Numbered from the stretch's first letter, positions 42,011 through 50,535 are shown. The stretch is DNA of 64,000 bases from Kribbella sp. VKM Ac-2569 (GCF_004216905.1 NZ_SGXJ01000004.1:558001-622000); one strand, 5' to 3'. Notes: generated from the sequence alone by a model not told the origin. Translations and numbers: made by a program.

Positions 42011-42028
42011 TGATCACGAACAATCACG
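42011..42028. promoter_or_regulatory. Direct repeats between YesL and the hybrid regulator
   Basis: TGATCACGAACAATCACG contains ATCACG twice with a 10-nt period. A related TGATCA lies in the palindrome before the sugar-binding protein gene. It is a candidate binding site for the regulator. Confidence 0.45.
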
Positions 42029-42046
42029 TAGAGACCAGGGGGCTGC

Positions 42047-43129
42047 ATGCTTGCACAGGAGCGCCACGAGCTGATCCTGCGTAGCCTGCGCCGGCACGGC
42101 CGGCTCCGGGTGGCCGACCTGGTCGCCGAGCTGGGCGTCTCCGCGATCACAGTACGCCGGGACCTGGCCGAACTGGACTCAGCCGGTCTGCTCCGCCGGG
42201 TGCACGGCGGCGCGATCGGCACCGGGACCGCCGACCAGGGGACGCACGGGAGCCGCCTGACGATCGGCATCGTCGTACCGAGCGCGACGTCGTACTACTC
42301 CGACGTGATCCGCGGCGCCGAGGCGATGGCCGACCGGTACGGCGCGCGCCTGGTCCTCGGCGTCTCCGGGTACGACGTGGCGACCGAGCGGGAGCGGCTC
42401 GACAAGGTGCTCGGGATCGGGGTCGCCGGGCTGATGATCAGCACCGCGCTCGGGGACGGCGACGCGGACCGGCTCGACGCGCGGCTGGACGACATCGACG
42501 TACCGGTCGTGCTGATGGAGCGCGCGTTCGGGTTTCCCCAGGTGGCCCGCGAGTACGACCACGTCCGCACCGATCACGCGTACGGCGCGATGCTGGCGCT
42601 GCGGCACTTCGTGGCGCTCGGGCATCGCCGGATCGCGATCAACCTGCAGGCCACGGTCACGGCGTACTGGCTGCGCCGGGGGATCGAGTCGGCCGCGAAG
42701 GCGCTCGGCGTCGAGGTGTTCCTCTCGCCGGTCGACCTGCCGATGCGCGGCGACGACCCCGGCGCGGTCGCGCAGCTGGACGCGTTCCTCGCCGAGTGCG
42801 AGTCGTTCGGGAGTCGCGCCGTACTGGTCCACTCCGACGAGCACGGCGCCCGCCTGGTCGAGCGCGCGATGGAACTCGGCCTCCGCGTCCCCGAGGACCT
42901 GGCCGTCATCGCCTACAACGACGTCACCGCCGCGCTGGCCGTCGTCCCGCTCACCGCGGTCTGCCCGCCGCGGCGTGCTCTCGGCGAAACCGCCTGCGAC
43001 CTGTTGCTCCGCAAACTCCAGTCGCCGTCGATGCCCGTCCAGCACCTCAGCCTGCTTCCCACGCTCAACATCCGCACCTCCTGCGGGACCGCCACGACGG
43101 AACAGAACCTCGCCGCGTTCCGGTTCTGA
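42047..43129 (+). CDS. Hybrid regulator: DeoR-type HTH fused to LacI-type sensor domain
   Basis: A 360-residue regulator. LAQERHELILRSLRRHGRLRVADLVAELGVSAITVRRDLAELDSAGLLRRVHGGA (2-56) is a complete DeoR winged helix. From about residue 70 the sequence switches to a LacI/periplasmic-binding sensor: RLTIGIVVPSATSYYSDVIRGAEAMADRYGARLVLGVSGYD, then VVLMERAF, then LAVIAYNDVTAALAVVPLTAVCPPRRALGETACDLLL. The fusion is a known but minority layout. It very likely senses the sugar carried by the ABC importer encoded just downstream. Confidence 0.9.
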   Translation: MLAQERHELILRSLRRHGRLRVADLVAELGVSAITVRRDLAELDSAGLLRRVHGGAIGTGTADQGTHGSRLTIGIVVPSATSYYSDVIRGAEAMADRYGARLVLGVSGYDVATERERLDKVLGIGVAGLMISTALGDGDADRLDARLDDIDVPVVLMERAFGFPQVAREYDHVRTDHAYGAMLALRHFVALGHRRIAINLQATVTAYWLRRGIESAAKALGVEVFLSPVDLPMRGDDPGAVAQLDAFLAECESFGSRAVLVHSDEHGARLVERAMELGLRVPEDLAVIAYNDVTAALAVVPLTAVCPPRRALGETACDLLLRKLQSPSMPVQHLSLLPTLNIRTSCGTATTEQNLAAFRF

Positions 43130-43130
43130 T

Positions 43131-43146
43131 CGAATGTGATCATTCG
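43131..43146. promoter_or_regulatory. Palindrome CGAATG-TGAT-CATTCG before the sugar ABC operon
   Basis: A perfect inverted repeat directly behind the regulator stop codon and 100 nt upstream of the binding-protein gene. It is the probable operator of the hybrid regulator. Confidence 0.6.
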
Positions 43147-43246
43147 AGCGACGAGGTATTGACGAGGAAAGCCCTTTCCCATACTTTCGCTGCACTCGGG
43201 TGGGGTCACGAGCCCCGGCCGAAACAGTCAGCGAAGGAGTACCCCT

Positions 43247-44521
43247 GTGAGACGTGGAGTGGGACTGACCCTGCTGGCCGCTGCGCTCAGCGTCGTGGTC
43301 AGTAGTTGTGGCAACGGGGTGATCGACAAGAGCACGGACGGCGTACCGCCGGCCGAGGCGACCGGGACCTTGCGGGTGCTGCTGCCGTCGTTCCCGCCCA
43401 GTACCAAGGGCAAGGAGGCGTTCCAGAAGGTCGTCGACGACTTCCACAAGACCTATCCGAAGATGAAGGTCGAGCCGGACTTCGCGACGTACAAGAATCT
43501 GAACGAGAAGATGTCCACCTCGATCGCAGCGGGCATCCCGTACGACGTGATGGTCACCGGCGTCGGCTGGGTCCAGCCGTTCGCGTCGAAGAACATCTTC
43601 GAGGACCTCGGCAAGTACGGCGTGACACCGGACGTCATCAAGGAGAAGAGCACGCCGGCGCTGATCCCGGCGGTGACGTACGACAAGAAGCTGTACGCGT
43701 ACCCGCTGATCGCGGACGCCCGTGCGGTCGCGCTGCGCAAGAGCGCCTTCCGCGAAGCGGGCCTGGACCCGTCGAAGCCGCCGAAGTCGCTCGCCGAGCT
43801 CAAGGTCGCGGCCGAGAAGCTGACCAAGCGGGACAAGGACGGCAACGTCACCCGCAGCGGGTTCGACCTCGCCTCGGCGACCGGGTTCCGGCAGTCCTTC
43901 ACCACCTTCCTGGCCTCGACCGGTACGCCGCTCTACGTCGGCGGCGAGCCGAACTTCGACAACAAGGCCGGCCTGGACACGCTGCTGTGGATCAAGTCGA
44001 TGATCAACAACGTCCAGCCGTACGGCCAGACGAACGCCGCCCAGCAACCGCTCGTGCTCACTGGTGAGGCCGCGATGGGCATCGTCAACGGCGGCGTCGA
44101 CTGCTCCGCCGACGGCATCGGGCAGAAGAACTGCGACGACCTGGAGTTCTTCCGCTTCGACAGCGGCAAGCAGATCGAGTACGTCGGCGGCGACCTGGCG
44201 TCGATCGGGTCGCGCAGCCGGCACAAGGACGCGGCCTGGGGCTTCATCCAGACGCTGACCAAGCCGACCACGCTGGACGCGATCGCCAAGCTGAACAAGA
44301 AGATCCCGGCCTACAAGGACGCGAGCAACTCGCCCCAGGCGAAGTCGAACCCGTTGAGCCAGTTCGTCGCCGACGGCCTGGTCTACGCGGTCAACGAGAA
44401 CGAAGTGCCGGCCAACTGGCTCGAGATGCGCGGCAACTTCGACATCCAGCTCACCCAGGCGGTCCTCGGACAGAAGGACCCCGCCAAGGTGCTGCACAAC
44501 CTGGCAGGACAGTCGCGATGA
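43247..44521 (+). CDS. Carbohydrate ABC transporter substrate-binding lipoprotein
   Basis: A 424-residue exported lipoprotein. The signal ends in the lipobox VVSSC (Cys21). The mature protein is a family 1 extracellular binding protein: FQKVVDDFHKTYPKMKVEPDFATYKNLNEKMSTSIAAGIPYDVMVTG. The GTG start has GAAGGAG. It is first in an operon with two permeases, overlapping the next gene by ATGA. The sugar cannot be named. Confidence 0.93.
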   Translation: MRRGVGLTLLAAALSVVVSSCGNGVIDKSTDGVPPAEATGTLRVLLPSFPPSTKGKEAFQKVVDDFHKTYPKMKVEPDFATYKNLNEKMSTSIAAGIPYDVMVTGVGWVQPFASKNIFEDLGKYGVTPDVIKEKSTPALIPAVTYDKKLYAYPLIADARAVALRKSAFREAGLDPSKPPKSLAELKVAAEKLTKRDKDGNVTRSGFDLASATGFRQSFTTFLASTGTPLYVGGEPNFDNKAGLDTLLWIKSMINNVQPYGQTNAAQQPLVLTGEAAMGIVNGGVDCSADGIGQKNCDDLEFFRFDSGKQIEYVGGDLASIGSRSRHKDAAWGFIQTLTKPTTLDAIAKLNKKIPAYKDASNSPQAKSNPLSQFVADGLVYAVNENEVPANWLEMRGNFDIQLTQAVLGQKDPAKVLHNLAGQSR

Positions 44522-45456
44522 GTACAACTCTTGAACGTCCAGCACTCGGCACGCCCCGGAAGGTGTCTGCGTCCAAGGACAGCCGGACCCTGCTGAAGAG
44601 CCAGATCCGGACCGGTTGGGCGCTGCTCGCGCCGGCGCTGCTGCACTCCGGCATCTTCATCGTGATCCCGGTGATCGCGGTTCTCGTCCTCAGCCTGACC
44701 AACTACAGCTTCGGTGACACCTGGGCCTGGGTCGGGTTCGGCAACTACGCCGACCTGTTCCGCGACGTCGACTTCCAGGCGTCGTTGTGGCACACGGTGC
44801 TCTACGCGATCGTGGTGATCCCGATCTCGATGGCGATCTCGCTCGCGGTCGCGATCGGGCTGAACCAGAAGATCCGCGGCCTGAGCTTCTTCCGGACCGC
44901 GTTCTACATCCCGACCGTCACCGCGACGGTCGCGGTGGCGACCATCTGGCTGTGGATCTACAACCCGGGCTCCGGGTTGGCGAACGGGTTCCTCAGCCTG
45001 TTCGGGTTCGCGCCGAACCGTTGGCTGGCCGACCCGGCGACCGCGCTGCCGTCGCTGATGGTGGTCGGCATCTGGCAGGGGCTCGGGACCAAGGTGATCA
45101 TCTACCTGGCCGCGCTGCAGGGCGTCTCCCGCGACCTGCTCGAGTCGTCCGAGATCGACGGCGCCAACCGCTGGCAGAAGTTCGCGAACGTGACCTGGCC
45201 GGCGATCGGCCCGGTGCAGTTCTTCGTCCTGATCACGTCGATCGTGGGCACCTTCCAGGTGTTCGACCTGGTCTACGTGATGACGCAGGGCGGTCCGGGG
45301 TCGGAGACCCGCGTACTCGTGATGGACATCTATCAGAACGCGTTCCAGGACCTGAAACTCGGCTACGCGTCCGCCGAGACCGTGATCATGATGATCGTGA
45401 TCGCGGTGTTCATCGGGGTCGGGCGCCTGCTCCAGAAGGCGGATGCCAATGACTAG
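44518..45456 (+). CDS. Sugar ABC transporter permease (MalF/UgpA-type)
   Basis: A 312-residue permease of six helices. The EAA loop for ATPase docking is DLLESSEIDGANRWQKFANVTWPAIGP. It overlaps both neighbours, and the following permease starts inside its last codons. The N-terminal 30 residues are cytoplasmic and basic. Confidence 0.94.
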   Translation: MSTTLERPALGTPRKVSASKDSRTLLKSQIRTGWALLAPALLHSGIFIVIPVIAVLVLSLTNYSFGDTWAWVGFGNYADLFRDVDFQASLWHTVLYAIVVIPISMAISLAVAIGLNQKIRGLSFFRTAFYIPTVTATVAVATIWLWIYNPGSGLANGFLSLFGFAPNRWLADPATALPSLMVVGIWQGLGTKVIIYLAALQGVSRDLLESSEIDGANRWQKFANVTWPAIGPVQFFVLITSIVGTFQVFDLVYVMTQGGPGSETRVLVMDIYQNAFQDLKLGYASAETVIMMIVIAVFIGVGRLLQKADAND

Positions 45457-46351
45457 CGCTACGTTGCCGGCGATCGGTTCCGCCAAGCCGTCGGCACTCC
45501 GGCCGGGCCGGGTCCTGTTGTACGTCGTGCTGACGGTCGGCGCGGTCCTGATGATCACGCCGTTCGTCTGGATGCTGCTGACCGCGTTCAAGAGCAACCT
45601 GGAGATCGCGAAGTTCGGCTGGCTGCCGAGCGAACTGCGCTGGCGCAACTTCAGCGAGGCGATGCAGACCGCGCCGTTCCTGCGGTACTTCCGCAACAGC
45701 CTGTTCATCGCGGTCGGTGAGACCGCGTTCACCCTCGTGGTGTGCACGATGGCCGGCTACGCACTGGCCAAGATGCCGCTGCGCGGGGCGAAATCGCTGC
45801 TGAACTACTTCATCGTGCTGCTGCTGGTGCCGTTCCAGATCATCCTGGTGCCGCTGTTCCTGATCGTGAAGTCGATCCCGCTGTTCGGCGGCAACAACAT
45901 CCTCGGCCACGGCGGGATCGGCTGGCTGAACTCGTGGTGGGGCCTGATCATCCCGCTCGGCGCGGCGCCGCTGTTCACCTTCCTTGCCCGGCAGTTCTAC
46001 GTCTCGCTGCCGGACGAGCTGGCTCAGGCGGCCCGGGTGGACGGGCTCGGGGAGTTCGGTATCTTCCTGCGGATCATGACGCCGCTGATCAAGCCGGCCC
46101 TGATCACGATCGCGGTGTTCCAGATCGAGGCGGCCTGGAACGGGTTCCTCTGGCCGCTGATGATCACCACGTCCGACTCGATGCGACCACTGCAACTGGG
46201 GCTGGCGATCTTCTCCCAGAACCCGGCGGAGATCCAGTGGCCGTACCTGATGGCCGGTACGGCGCTCGCGACGCTGCCGATGATCGTGCTGTTCGTGTTC
46301 GCGCAGAAGCGGTTCGTCGAAGGAATGGCGAACGTGGGGATCAAGGGCTAG
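45449..46351 (+). CDS. Sugar ABC transporter permease (MalG/UgpE-type)
   Basis: A 300-residue permease of six helices. The EAA loop is DELAQAARVDGLGEFGIFLRIMTPLIKP. The ATG at 45449 was chosen over the one at 45443 because AAGG is at better distance. No ATPase gene follows, so the importer probably uses a shared MsmK/MsiK-type ATPase encoded elsewhere, as is usual in actinomycetes. Confidence 0.94.
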   Translation: MTSATLPAIGSAKPSALRPGRVLLYVVLTVGAVLMITPFVWMLLTAFKSNLEIAKFGWLPSELRWRNFSEAMQTAPFLRYFRNSLFIAVGETAFTLVVCTMAGYALAKMPLRGAKSLLNYFIVLLLVPFQIILVPLFLIVKSIPLFGGNNILGHGGIGWLNSWWGLIIPLGAAPLFTFLARQFYVSLPDELAQAARVDGLGEFGIFLRIMTPLIKPALITIAVFQIEAAWNGFLWPLMITTSDSMRPLQLGLAIFSQNPAEIQWPYLMAGTALATLPMIVLFVFAQKRFVEGMANVGIKG

Positions 46352-46375
46352 CGGATCCAGGGGCAGATCCTCGAA

Positions 46376-46407
46376 CAGGTGCTCACCCCGCCCCGGGTGA
46401 GCACCTG
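46376..46407 (+). terminator. Terminator of the sugar ABC operon
   Basis: CAGGTGCTCACCC and GGGTGAGCACCTG pair over 13 bp around a 6-nt loop, 24 nt after the last stop. The remaining gap to 46613 holds nothing recognisable. Confidence 0.8.
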
Positions 46408-46612
46408 CGAGGCCCCTCCACATGCGGTGGTCCCGAAGAAACACCGGAACTCCCCACTAGGTCCCCCCTGCTGGGTCGTTCACCCGTTTATCGGCGGAGT
46501 GTGCTGCCCGTTACAGCATTCGTGAGTATTTTTCGCCGGTTCCCGAAATGATTTCCCGAAGACGGCAGGAAGTACGACGTACCGCGTGTGGACAGCGACG
46601 GTCTGTACACAA

Positions 46613-47146
46613 TCAGTGCACGTGGCTGTGGACGACGTACCGGATGATCGGCTCGAGGTCCGTCGTACCGAGAAGTTCCAGGGCGTTGGTGGCGCGGAGC
46701 GTGGCGAGGCCGTGGATGTTTGTCCACAGGGCGGTGGCGCGGAGGCCGGCGTCGTCGGGGTGGATCCGGGCGACCAGGTCGACGAAGTTCTGGAACAGCG
46801 GGAGCGACGTCGCGCGGAGATTGCCGCCGGCGCCGGCCAGCAGGTCGTGGCGGAAGATCAGGTCGAACATCCCTGGGCGTTCGGCGGCGAACTCCAGGTA
46901 GTTTTTGGCAGCCGCTACCAATTGTTCCTCGGGCGGTCCTTCGGTCGTCTTGAGCCGGGCCGCGAGGTCCTGCAGTCCGGTGGCGGCGATCGCGGCCAGC
47001 AGCGCGTCGTGGGTGGGGAAGTAGCGCCGCGGTGCGCCGTGCGAGACGCCCGTACGGCGGGCGATCGCGCGCAGCGTGAGGTCGGCAAGGCCGTCCTCCT
47101 CGAGGAGTTCGACCCCGGCCTGGACGAGCCGATCGGGCAGTGCCAC
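46613..47146 (-). CDS. TetR-family regulator with TetR_C_33-like ligand domain
   Basis: A 177-residue repressor. LPDRLVQAGVELLEEDGLADLTLRAIARRTGVSHGAPRRYFPTHDALLAAIAATGL is the DNA-binding domain, in which SHGAPRRYF is typical of a subfamily of TetR proteins. The C-terminal domain has LEFAAERPGMFDLIFRHDLL. The GTG at 47146 is the best start; the longer frame has no ribosome site. It is divergent from the Ddn-hemerythrin gene, and the small dyad at 47149-47159 lies directly upstream. Confidence 0.87.
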   Translation of the reverse strand: MALPDRLVQAGVELLEEDGLADLTLRAIARRTGVSHGAPRRYFPTHDALLAAIAATGLQDLAARLKTTEGPPEEQLVAAAKNYLEFAAERPGMFDLIFRHDLLAGAGGNLRATSLPLFQNFVDLVARIHPDDAGLRATALWTNIHGLATLRATNALELLGTTDLEPIIRYVVHSHVH

Positions 47147-47148
47147 GT

Positions 47149-47159
47149 AGACATTGTCT
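47149..47159. promoter_or_regulatory. Candidate TetR operator AGACA-T-TGTCT
   Basis: A perfect 5-bp dyad 3 nt before the TetR start and about 30 nt upstream of the -10 (TACGAT, 47188) of the divergent transcript. Confidence 0.45.
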
Positions 47160-47200
47160 CCTGTTGGGGTTGGCCCTGCGGCCCGGGTACGATCTCGGAC

Positions 47201-47257
47201 GTGACTGCCGGGTCGGCCTTGAGCCATTCACGAGTTGGGTCCCCGGCTGCGCGCTGA
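47201..47257 (+). CDS. Leaderless 18-codon upstream ORF
   Basis: GTG at 47201 is followed by an open frame encoding VTAGSALSHSRVGSPAAR and then TGA. TACGAT (47188-47193) lies 7 nt before the GTG, and TTGGGG (47164-47169) lies 18 nt before that box, so transcription probably starts at or beside the GTG. The frame ends just before a GC-rich segment and the ribosome-site hairpin of the main gene. It may be a leader peptide; this is inferred. Confidence 0.4.
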   Translation: MTAGSALSHSRVGSPAAR

Positions 47258-47279
47258 GCGCCGCGCGGGCCCCGCCGCC

Positions 47280-47325
47280 CGCTTCTCTCTGTCTACGAAC
47301 CCTTTCACGACACCAGAGAGAAGCG
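47280..47325 (+). promoter_or_regulatory. Hairpin that would hide the ribosome site of the Ddn-hemerythrin gene
   Basis: CGCTTCTCTCTG (47280-47291) and CAGAGAGAAGCG (47314-47325) pair perfectly over 12 bp. The AGAGAG part of the 3' arm is the only ribosome-site-like sequence before the start at 47330, so the stem would block initiation. Confidence 0.55.
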
Positions 47326-47329
47326 AATC

Positions 47330-48121
47330 CTGAACGATTTCACTGCACAACTCATTGCGGAGTTCAAGGCGAACGACGGGCGGGTCGGCGGGCCTTTCGA
47401 GAACTCCAGGTTGTTGCTCCTGACAACCACTGGCGCGCGGACCGGGCAATCGCGCACCGCGATCCTCGGGTACTACCCGGACGGTGACCGCATCCTCGTC
47501 GTCGGCTCGGCCGGCGGCAGTCCGAAGCACCCGGACTGGTATCACAACCTGCTCGCCGATCCGAAGGTCAGCGTCGACCTCGGGCTGTTCGACTATCCGG
47601 CAACGGCCGTCGTACTGCGTGGTGCCGAGCGCGACGAGGTCTTCGCGCGACTCGTCGAGGCTGATCCGGGGTGGGGCGAGTACCAGAAGCAGACGACGCG
47701 GACCATTCCGGTTGTGGCGCTCGTCCAGCAACCGGGACCACCCGCACGCGGGTCTTTTGCTGAGATGTTGAAGACCATCCACTCTGCGTTCCGGCGGGAA
47801 CTGGCCCTGATCCGGCACGAGATCGCGACGTCCGGGACGCTGGGCGCGCAACTCCGCATCAACTGCCTGACTATGTGCCAGGGCCTGCACTACCACCACA
47901 CCGGCGAGTCGACCGGGTTGTTCCCGGCCCTGGTCGAGCAGCACCCGGAGCTGACGGACGTGGTCGCCGTACTGCAGAAGGAGCACGACCAGATCGCAGT
48001 GCTGCTCGCTGAGCTCGAGCAGTTGGTCGATGCAAACGTCCTGGACCAGGTGGACGAGCTGATCGCTCAGCTCAACGCCCACCTGGACCGCGAGGAAGCC
48101 GAACTCCTGCCTTACCTCTGA
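47330..48121 (+). CDS. Fusion of Ddn-like F420-dependent nitroreductase domain and hemerythrin HHE domain
   Basis: A 263-residue protein. Residues 1 to about 140 are a deazaflavin-dependent nitroreductase (Ddn/Rv3547) domain: DFTAQLIAEFKANDGRVGGPFENSRLLLLTTTGARTG, then GSPKHPDWYHNLLADPKVSVDLG. Residues about 150-263 are a hemerythrin-like bundle with HYHHTGE, KEHDQIA and HLDREE as di-iron ligands. No ATG, GTG or TTG is in frame before residue 28, and family conservation runs back to a CTG at 47330, which is taken as the start. It may couple F420 redox chemistry to oxygen, NO or iron sensing. Confidence 0.8.
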   Translation: MNDFTAQLIAEFKANDGRVGGPFENSRLLLLTTTGARTGQSRTAILGYYPDGDRILVVGSAGGSPKHPDWYHNLLADPKVSVDLGLFDYPATAVVLRGAERDEVFARLVEADPGWGEYQKQTTRTIPVVALVQQPGPPARGSFAEMLKTIHSAFRRELALIRHEIATSGTLGAQLRINCLTMCQGLHYHHTGESTGLFPALVEQHPELTDVVAVLQKEHDQIAVLLAELEQLVDANVLDQVDELIAQLNAHLDREEAELLPYL

Positions 48122-48134
48122 GGCTGGGCTATTG

Positions 48135-48177
48135 CGCTGGCGGTGGCCGCTGGAACATGATCCGGCCACCGCCAGCG
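48135..48177 (+). terminator. Terminator, 15-bp stem
   Basis: CGCTGGCGGTGGCCG and CGGCCACCGCCAGCG pair perfectly around a 13-nt loop, 13 nt after the stop of the fusion gene. Confidence 0.8.
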
Positions 48178-48243
48178 TGGCTTTTGGGGGAGCCTGCCCG
48201 CGGCACACGGAGGTCCATAAGATCGATCCCAAGGGGAGGAACC

Positions 48244-49737
48244 GTGAGCCGTTACGTCTTACGCAGAAAGGGTTTCGTCGCCACCAGCTTCCTGTTGGTC
48301 GCCGCCGGTAGCCTGACAACGTTGCCATCGGCATCAGCCGACACCGGAGTCCAGTCGACGTACGTCGTCCTGTACACAGCCGGGGCGAAGACCACCGGCG
48401 CGGACCAAGCCGTCGCGTCCGCCGGCGGCACGCTCGTCGCCAGCTACTCGGCGATCGGTGTCGTCATCGCCCGCTCCTCGCAGAGCGGGTTCGCGGCTGC
48501 GATGAGTCGCACCAAGGGGGTGGAGAGTGCGGTGGCCACCAGCGGCCTCGGCATCAAGGCTCCCGACATCTCCGCCGGCGACGCGGCAGGGGCGACCCCG
48601 CTCGCGGCGTGGGGTGACTCGCTGTCCGGCGCGCAGTGGAACATGCGGCAGATCAACGTGCCACAGGCGCACGCGATCACGCCGGGCAGCCGGTCCGTCC
48701 TCGTCGGTGACATCGACACCGGCCTGGACTTCACGCATCCCGACCTGGCTCCGAACTTCGACGCGGCGAACAGCACCGACTGCTCCAGTGGCGCACCGCA
48801 GAACCTTGCGGTGGGCAATGACGTCAGCGGGCACGGGACCCACACGGCCGGCATCATCGCGGCCGCGGCCAACGGTACCGGCGTCGTCGGCGTCGCACCG
48901 AACGTGCGGATCGCCGGGATCAAGTCCAGCAACGACGACGGGTATTTCTTCCCGGAGATGGTGATCTGCTCGTTCGTCTGGGCCGCGACGCACGGCGTCG
49001 ACGTCACCAACAACAGCTACTTCGCCGACCCGTGGCTGTTCAACTGCCGCAACGACGCCGGCCAGCGAGCGATCTGGAACGCCGAACGCCGGGCCATCGG
49101 CTACGCGCAGTCCAAGGGCGTTCTGGTGGTCGCGTCGGAGGGCAATGACGCGACCGATCTGTCGCACCCGACGACCGACGTGATCAGCCCGGACTTCCCA
49201 CCGAACTCCGAGGTCGAGCGCAACATCACCAACGCGTGCGCGGTGGTCCCCGTCGAGGTGCCTGGTGTCGTGGGCGTTACGGCGACCGGTAGCAAGCGGC
49301 TCAAGGCGTACTACTCGTCGTACGGCACGTCGACCGCCGATGTGGCCGCGCCGGGTGGCGACCGGCGGCTGCAGATCGTCGAGCCCGGAGGTGGGCGCGT
49401 GCTCTCGACGTTCTCCAGTGTCGGCACCATTTGCGCTGCGAACCTGACCGTGGTGGAGAACGGCGCGAAGTACTGCTACCTGCAAGGTACGTCGATGGCC
49501 GGACCTCACGCGACCGGTGTTGCCGCACTGCTGTTGAGCGCCCACGGCGACATGTCGCCAGGCGCGCTGTCCGCAGGAGTTCAACAGTCGACCAACGCAC
49601 TCAGTTGCCCGGCCGACCTGTCCATCTATGCGCCGTTCCCGCAGAACAGCGGCGCACCGCAGAGCTGCCAGGGAGGTAGCGCGCACAACAGTTGGTACGG
49701 CTCGGGTGAGGTCGACGCCCTGAAGGCCGTGAGCTGA
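48244..49737 (+). CDS. Secreted S8 (subtilisin-like) serine peptidase
   Basis: A 497-residue exported protease. A signal peptide covers about residues 1-32 (cleavage after SADT/ASA). An inhibitor-like propeptide follows (YVVLYTAGAKTTGADQAVASAGGTLVASYSAIGVVIA). The catalytic domain has Asp158 in GDIDTGLD, His197 in GHGTHTAG and Ser417 in GTSMAGPHATG. The oxyanion Asn is in VTNNSYF or ASEGND. Six or more Cys suggest disulfides. The GTG start has AGGGGAGGAACC. Confidence 0.95.
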   Translation: MSRYVLRRKGFVATSFLLVAAGSLTTLPSASADTGVQSTYVVLYTAGAKTTGADQAVASAGGTLVASYSAIGVVIARSSQSGFAAAMSRTKGVESAVATSGLGIKAPDISAGDAAGATPLAAWGDSLSGAQWNMRQINVPQAHAITPGSRSVLVGDIDTGLDFTHPDLAPNFDAANSTDCSSGAPQNLAVGNDVSGHGTHTAGIIAAAANGTGVVGVAPNVRIAGIKSSNDDGYFFPEMVICSFVWAATHGVDVTNNSYFADPWLFNCRNDAGQRAIWNAERRAIGYAQSKGVLVVASEGNDATDLSHPTTDVISPDFPPNSEVERNITNACAVVPVEVPGVVGVTATGSKRLKAYYSSYGTSTADVAAPGGDRRLQIVEPGGGRVLSTFSSVGTICAANLTVVENGAKYCYLQGTSMAGPHATGVAALLLSAHGDMSPGALSAGVQQSTNALSCPADLSIYAPFPQNSGAPQSCQGGSAHNSWYGSGEVDALKAVS

Positions 49738-49748
49738 TTCAGGTAGAC

Positions 49749-49783
49749 GAGAGCGGCCGGGCCGCTCTGACCCGGCCGCTCTC
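49749..49783. terminator. Bidirectional terminator, 13-bp stem
   Basis: GAGAGCGGCCGGG and CCCGGCCGCTCTC pair between the convergent genes ending at 49737 (+) and 49786 (-). Confidence 0.8.
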
Positions 49784-49785
49784 GC

Positions 49786-50535
49786 TCATCGTTGAGCCAG
49801 GAGCGCGTACGAGTTCGGCAGGCGGCCAGACCAAGCGGCGGCGTTCGTGTCGTCCTGGGGGCGCCAGAACGGTTCGGCGTACTCCTCGAGGACCTGGAGC
49901 CGTAGGCCGGCTTTGGTGATCGCGGTGACGATCTGGCCGAGCGTCCACTGCCACTCCTGGGCGCCGTTGCCCGGGAACGTGTCGTTGATATGCGACTCGG
50001 CGAAGTAGCTCCGGTCCGGCCGGATCTGCGGCTCGTCCTCGTCCCAGGTCCAGAGTGGTACGGCCGGGTGGGCCTCGTACACGAAGAGGTGTCCACCCGG
50101 CCGGAGCAGGCGCGCCGCGTCGCGTGCCCACGCGTCGATGTCGCGCATCCAGATCAGTGCGCCCTTGCCCGTGTACACGAGGTCGACGGACGCGTCCCGC
50201 ACCGGTACGCCGGGAACCTCTGCGACGACGTACCGACACGCCATGCCAAGCTCAGTCGCCCTCCGCTGCGCCGCGCCGGCCGCCACGGAGCTGTAGTCCA
50301 CACCCACAACGCTCTTCGCCCCGGCTTTCACCAGCGCTACGTCATCCAGCCCATGCCCACTCTGGAAGTGCACCACCACCGGCCCCTCCTCCAGCACCGG
50401 CGCCAACAACTCCCGCTCCCGAGCGAACAAGCTGCCTTCCCCACGAGCCTCCTCGAGCAGCTCGTCATACTCCCGAACATGCTTCGTAGAAGCCCGCTCC
50501 CACACGACCCGGTTACCCGCCACCACCTCGTCCAT
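49786..50535 (-). CDS. Class I SAM-dependent methyltransferase
   Basis: A 249-residue enzyme. PVVVHFQSGHGLDDVALVKAGAKSVVGVDYSS contains motif I in the form HFQSGHGLD, seen in a branch where the usual GxGxG is altered; ASVDLVYTGKGALIWMRD and LLRPGGHLFVYEAHP follow. It ends with a WQWTLGQIVTAITKAGLRLQVLEEY segment. Substrate unknown. The ATG at 50535 was preferred to a GTG two codons upstream. Confidence 0.85.
   Translation of the reverse strand: MDEVVAGNRVVWERASTKHVREYDELLEEARGEGSLFARERELLAPVLEEGPVVVHFQSGHGLDDVALVKAGAKSVVGVDYSSVAAGAAQRRATELGMACRYVVAEVPGVPVRDASVDLVYTGKGALIWMRDIDAWARDAARLLRPGGHLFVYEAHPAVPLWTWDEDEPQIRPDRSYFAESHINDTFPGNGAQEWQWTLGQIVTAITKAGLRLQVLEEYAEPFWRPQDDTNAAAWSGRLPNSYALLAQR

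Noticed and set aside
42179..44545. 788-codon minus-strand frame opposite the regulator and sugar-binding protein genes
   Set aside because: It is a shadow of two well-identified genes with low-complexity composition.
47411..48121. TTG at 47411 as the start of the Ddn-hemerythrin gene
   Set aside because: It would cut off the conserved DFTAQLIAEFKANDGRVGGPF segment, which is in frame back to CTG 47330.
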